Origin: Pedobacter kyungheensis
Lineage (GTDB): Bacteria; Bacteroidota; Bacteroidia; Sphingobacteriales; Sphingobacteriaceae
Direction: 5' to 3'
Assembly (NCBI RefSeq): GCF_000812965.1
Contig: NZ_JSYN01000014.1
Coordinates: 1 to 64,000 of the forward strand
DNA: 64,000 bases
A program made the position numbers and the translations under genes. Below are positions 60,553 to 64,000 of this stretch, piece by piece. Each line of letters opens with the position of its first letter. The stretch's first letter is position 1. Below the pieces are notes generated by a model that had not been told where the DNA came from, did no database searches, and worked only from the letters and a program-made list of their open reading frames with translations.

Positions 60553-62076
60553 ATGAAAACGAATATAAAATACCTGGCAGTAGTTGCTGCAACCCTTTTT
60601 GCCTCGTGCACCAAACAGCTCGATATCGTACCTGAGGGTTCACCATCGGCGCAAAACTTCTGGAAAACCAAAGAAGATGCTATTAAAGCAGAAGCCGGCA
60701 TGTTCGAAAAATATAACGAAGAAGATTATTATGGCCGTGGTATGTTCTGGTTTATCAATGCCAGCGATGACATGGTAACCGGCCGTAACAAGCCTGAGGC
60801 CGATAACATCAAAAACTTTAACCGGAGTTATATAGGCGGTGGCTATACCGAATCGCAGTGGAGTATGCGTTATGCCATTATTAAAAGGGCTAACGATATC
60901 ATTACCAATGTGCCTGGGATTAACATGGATGAAACGCTTAAAAAACAGATTGTCGGCGATGCTTATTTTAATGCTGGTTTGGTTTATTTCCAGCTGGCAG
61001 CAAACTACGGTAACGATAAAGCTGGTGTACCAATTGTAACACCTGATGCTGATCCGGCTGTTGCCGTACCACGCGCCAAAAATGTAAACGAAAATTACGA
61101 TTACATTATCGGGCTCCTGTTAAAAGCTGCCGATAACCTGCCGTATTTTAAAGATATGAAAGCAACCGATTACGGTAAGGCACATAAAACTGCTGCATGG
61201 GCTTATTTATCGAAGGTATATTTGTATAAAAAAGATTATGCCAATGCCGCAAAATATGCCGATATGGTTATTACTTCAGGTCAGCATGATTTAATTATGA
61301 CCGGCTTTGCTGATGTATTTAAAGCCTCAAATAACTGGTCTAAAGAATATATCTGGTCGGTAGTTTGTACACCAAGTGGTGGTGGTACCGGTTGGGGCAG
61401 TAAATTGCCTGGTGTAATGTTAACCAATAAAGCCTGGGGTATTTACAATGGCTGGGGGTATTATCTGCCTACCAAAGAGCTTTACGATTCGTACGAAGCA
61501 GGCGATCAGCGTCGCGAGGCTACCATTTTAAAACCGGGCGATAAGTTTATGTTTTTTGGCAGCGAACGTAGCTTTACCAAAGATGCAGGGGCAACGTCAA
61601 ACTACCAGTTTAAAAAATACATGGAGCCTTTCTCTTATGCCAATCCAATCCCTACGCACGTTAACCCGAATGGTGATAACGGAACAACCGATTTAAACGT
61701 ACCTTTAATGCGTTATGCAGAAGTACTCTTAATTAAAGCCGAAGCCGCAATTAATTTAAGCGGTGCAGGTGCGGGTGATACCGAACTGAATAAAATCAGG
61801 CTAAGGGCAGGACTTGCTACCAAATCGGGTATGACGATTGATGATTTGAAACGCGAAAGACGTAATGAGTTGGCCGGAGAATGGGCAGACCGTCACCGTG
61901 ATTTGGTACGTTGGGGCGATGCACAGGCTACTTACGCCAAACCTTTGCACGATTTTGATGGAACTGTAATCTGGCCAGCCAGAAGTTTCAATCCACAGGT
62001 GCATGATGTATGGGCAGTTCCGCAAAGAGAGATTGATAACAGTGCGGGAACGATTAAACAAAACGCAGGATGGTAA
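60553..62076 (+). CDS. RagB/SusD family lipoprotein
   Basis: 507 residues. Lipobox FASC at residue 19 (TLFASCTKQLDIVPEG). Family features include DAYFNAGLVYFQLAANYGN, PLMRYAEVLLIKAEAAINLS and the C-terminal RRNELAGEWADRHRDLVRWG. It partners the SusC 14 bases upstream. Its last codon and stop (GGATGGTAA) contain the start codon of the next gene, a seven-base overlap, so the two are translationally coupled. Confidence 0.95.
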   Translation: MKTNIKYLAVVAATLFASCTKQLDIVPEGSPSAQNFWKTKEDAIKAEAGMFEKYNEEDYYGRGMFWFINASDDMVTGRNKPEADNIKNFNRSYIGGGYTESQWSMRYAIIKRANDIITNVPGINMDETLKKQIVGDAYFNAGLVYFQLAANYGNDKAGVPIVTPDADPAVAVPRAKNVNENYDYIIGLLLKAADNLPYFKDMKATDYGKAHKTAAWAYLSKVYLYKKDYANAAKYADMVITSGQHDLIMTGFADVFKASNNWSKEYIWSVVCTPSGGGTGWGSKLPGVMLTNKAWGIYNGWGYYLPTKELYDSYEAGDQRREATILKPGDKFMFFGSERSFTKDAGATSNYQFKKYMEPFSYANPIPTHVNPNGDNGTTDLNVPLMRYAEVLLIKAEAAINLSGAGAGDTELNKIRLRAGLATKSGMTIDDLKRERRNELAGEWADRHRDLVRWGDAQATYAKPLHDFDGTVIWPARSFNPQVHDVWAVPQREIDNSAGTIKQNAGW

Positions 62077-63926
62077 AAAGACTTAGTTTAGTGTGCCTGC
62101 TGGGCATGGTTGGTTTAAGCATTCAGCCGCTTTATGCGCAGCAAAAACTAACCGCTAACCAGGCACACAGCCACAACGATTATAAACAGCAAATCCCCTT
62201 GCTAACTGCATATTATGCGGGTATGGGCTCAATTGAGGCTGATATTTTTTATCGCGATGGCGAATTATTTGTTGCACACGAGCGCTCGGAAATTAAACCC
62301 GGGCGTACCTTGCAGAAATTGTATCTCGATCCGCTGGCGGCATTGTACAAAGAAAATGGTAATCACCCTTATCCCGATGCAAAAAAACGGCTTCAGCTCG
62401 TAATCGACATTAAAGAAGACCACGAGCATGCCCTTAGTAAACTGATCGAAATTGTTAAAGCTTACGGTAACCTGTTCGATTGGCAACAAAACCCCGATGC
62501 CATTAAACTGGTAATTAGTGGTGATGTACCAGCTGCCGATCATTTTAGTGATTATGCTGAAATCATTTCTTTCGATGGCCGGCCGGATAAAACGTATAAT
62601 ACTGCTCAACTGGCGCGCATAGCGATGATTAGCCAAGATCTGGCGCATTACACCGTTTGGAATGGTAAAGGCACGCCAACACCACCAGATTTGCAAAAAC
62701 TTACTGCTGTAGTGGCTAAGGTGCATCAAATGGGTAAACCTTTCCGCTTCTGGAATACCAAAGATAGTCCGAATACCTGGAAAGAACTTGAACGTATGGG
62801 GGTTGACTGGATTGGAACCGATCATCCTGATGCTTTAAAATCTTTTTACCAGAACCGTCCTAAACTGGAATACACCAGTCCTAAGGCTTATGTCCCTTAT
62901 CAGCCTAACTACAAAAGCGATGGTGCATCCAAAAAGGCCAAAAATGTAATCCTTTTAATTGGCGATGGTATGGGGCTGGCGCAGATTCAGGCAGGGCTTA
63001 GTGCTAACTTTGGCCTATCCAATTTGGTTAACCTGAAACATATTGGTTTTTCACGTACCGAAGCCGCGAATTCTGATTTTACCGATTCTGCTGCGGGCGC
63101 TACGGCGATGGCCACCGGTCATAAAACCAATAACCGTTACATCAGTTTAGATGCCCAGGGGCGTAAACTAACCCGTATTCCGGATACTTTGGCAAGGTTT
63201 GGGATAAAAAGCGGTATTATTAGCAGCGGCGACATTACCGATGCCACACCTGCTGCTTTTTACGCACAGCAAATAGAAAGAACCATGAGCAAGGAGATTG
63301 CTGCCGATTTGCAAAACAGCCATGTAGATATTTTAGTAGGATCTAACCGCAGAAGTTTTATTGCCAATACCGATGCCGGGTTAATGGATAAGCTGGCGCA
63401 AAAAGGATACAGCTACCGTTCTACACTGGATGAATTTGCAACTGCTAAAACTGGTAAACAACTGGTACTTTTGGCCGATTCGGCTACCCGAAAAGTGCTA
63501 GATGGTAGAGGCAACATGCTGCAAACTTCACTGCAGAAAACCATTCAACTGCTTGCTGCTAACCCAAAAGGTTTCTTTATTATGGCTGAAGGGGCACAAA
63601 TTGATCATGGCGGTCATGCCAACGATTTGCCGTTTGCCGTAACCGAACAACAGGATTTTGACCGTTTAGTAGGCGAGGCGCTTAAATTTGCCGACCAGAA
63701 TGGAGAAACATTGGTTATTGTTACTGCCGATCATGAAACAGGTGGGTTGTCGTTGCTCGATGCTTCCTACCAAAAAGGAATGGTGAGGGGTAATTTCAGT
63801 ACCGATGATCATACCAATATTATGGTGCCTGTATTTGCTTATGGCCCGGGCGCTAAAGCTTTTATGGGCGTATATCCAAACAATACCATTTTTGATAAGA
63901 TTATTAAGGCTTATCAGCTGAAATAG
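62070..63926 (+). CDS. Fused GDPD-like phosphodiesterase and alkaline phosphatase
   Basis: 618 residues. Signal peptide ending LYAQQ, then a GDPD/PI-PLC-like TIM-barrel (about 25-265) with His33, His35, Glu56, Asp58 and His70 in the usual places (AHSHNDY, SIEADIFYRDGELFVAHE). From residue 290 an alkaline-phosphatase domain: NVILLIGDGMG (Asp299), nucleophile Ser340 in TDSAAGATAMATGHKT, EGAQIDHGGHAND and TADHETGG as zinc ligands. The two domains could take a phosphodiester to phosphate in one periplasmic protein. Coupled to SusD. Confidence 0.93.
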   Translation: MVKRLSLVCLLGMVGLSIQPLYAQQKLTANQAHSHNDYKQQIPLLTAYYAGMGSIEADIFYRDGELFVAHERSEIKPGRTLQKLYLDPLAALYKENGNHPYPDAKKRLQLVIDIKEDHEHALSKLIEIVKAYGNLFDWQQNPDAIKLVISGDVPAADHFSDYAEIISFDGRPDKTYNTAQLARIAMISQDLAHYTVWNGKGTPTPPDLQKLTAVVAKVHQMGKPFRFWNTKDSPNTWKELERMGVDWIGTDHPDALKSFYQNRPKLEYTSPKAYVPYQPNYKSDGASKKAKNVILLIGDGMGLAQIQAGLSANFGLSNLVNLKHIGFSRTEAANSDFTDSAAGATAMATGHKTNNRYISLDAQGRKLTRIPDTLARFGIKSGIISSGDITDATPAAFYAQQIERTMSKEIAADLQNSHVDILVGSNRRSFIANTDAGLMDKLAQKGYSYRSTLDEFATAKTGKQLVLLADSATRKVLDGRGNMLQTSLQKTIQLLAANPKGFFIMAEGAQIDHGGHANDLPFAVTEQQDFDRLVGEALKFADQNGETLVIVTADHETGGLSLLDASYQKGMVRGNFSTDDHTNIMVPVFAYGPGAKAFMGVYPNNTIFDKIIKAYQLK

Positions 63927-63947
63927 AACTATAGTTTTATTTAGAAA

Positions 63948-63979
63948 AGCGTTGCAAGTAAAGCTGCAACGCTTTTTTG
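63948..63979 (+). terminator. Terminator of the last SusCD-phosphatase operon
   Basis: A ten-bp stem AAGCGTTGCA/TGCAACGCTT with an eight-base loop is followed by a T run. It lies 22 bases after the stop of the phosphatase gene. Confidence 0.9.
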
Positions 63980-64000
63980 CGTTAAAAACGGCACGAAGCA

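Overview
The window reads as chromosomal DNA of a Sphingobacteriaceae member, most likely Pedobacter or a close relative (Bacteroidota). Reasons: three SusC/SusD pairs, ECF sigma/FecR pairs with Bacteroidota-style architecture, a fused CcoN-CcoO cbb3 oxidase subunit, a CzcA-TolC fusion, weak Shine-Dalgarno signals and a TAnnTTTG-type -7 box. The genus is inferred; no rRNA is present.

Layout. 1-210: 21-bp tandem repeat at the left edge. 0.2-7.0 kb: a SusC/SusD/lipoprotein operon (minus) with a divergent AraC regulator. 7.0-10.3 kb: tRNA-Pro(GGG), then small genes (NTF2-like, DinB-like, a lipoprotein) among repeats, with a REP-associated tyrosine transposase (RAYT) and its probable REP copies. 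10.3-12.0 kb: a short-chain dehydrogenase and an AraC regulator. 12.0-26.9 kb: a co-directional microaerobic respiration block on the minus strand. In transcription order it holds a nitronate-monooxygenase-like protein with a Cys-rich tail, a FixL-like heme-PAS kinase, a response regulator fused to a CRP/FNR output domain, a hairpin-rich 0.47-kb spacer with an FNR/FixK-type box, and a ten-gene operon (D-2-hydroxyacid-dehydrogenase-like half protein, hemN, ccoI, ccoS, ccoNO, ccoQ, ccoP, ccoG, ccoH, TauE/SafE-like protein). 27.0-33.5 kb: an RND efflux pair whose pump is fused to an outer-membrane factor, plus small secreted proteins. 34.4-36.5 kb: a TetR / HMA-like / MFS operon. 36.8 kb: a 58-residue zinc-ribbon gene. 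37.0-44.6 kb: a second divalent-metal RND pump (OMF, adaptor, CzcA-like pump) behind an OmpR/histidine-kinase pair. 44.8-53.3 kb: ECF sigma, FecR, SusC with STN domain, SusD, and a TPR-TlpA thioredoxin. 53.3-55.3 kb: a 42-bp tandem repeat, dispersed palindromic repeats and an aldo/keto reductase. 55.4-63.9 kb: a second ECF/FecR/SusC/SusD system ending in a fused GDPD-like phosphodiesterase plus alkaline phosphatase.

How it works together. The central block looks like a self-contained low-oxygen module: a heme-based oxygen-sensing kinase would control a regulator that joins the roles of FixJ and FixK in one chain, which could act through TGAT-N4-ATCA boxes on the operon for anaerobic heme synthesis and the high-affinity oxidase with its assembly factors. 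The two RND systems carry the DFG...DG...E transmembrane motif of divalent-cation pumps. The two ECF/FecR loci are surface-signalled nutrient uptake systems; the last probably imports organic phosphate compounds that its fused enzyme dephosphorylates. The 7-10 kb and 51-56 kb zones are rich in short palindromic repeats.
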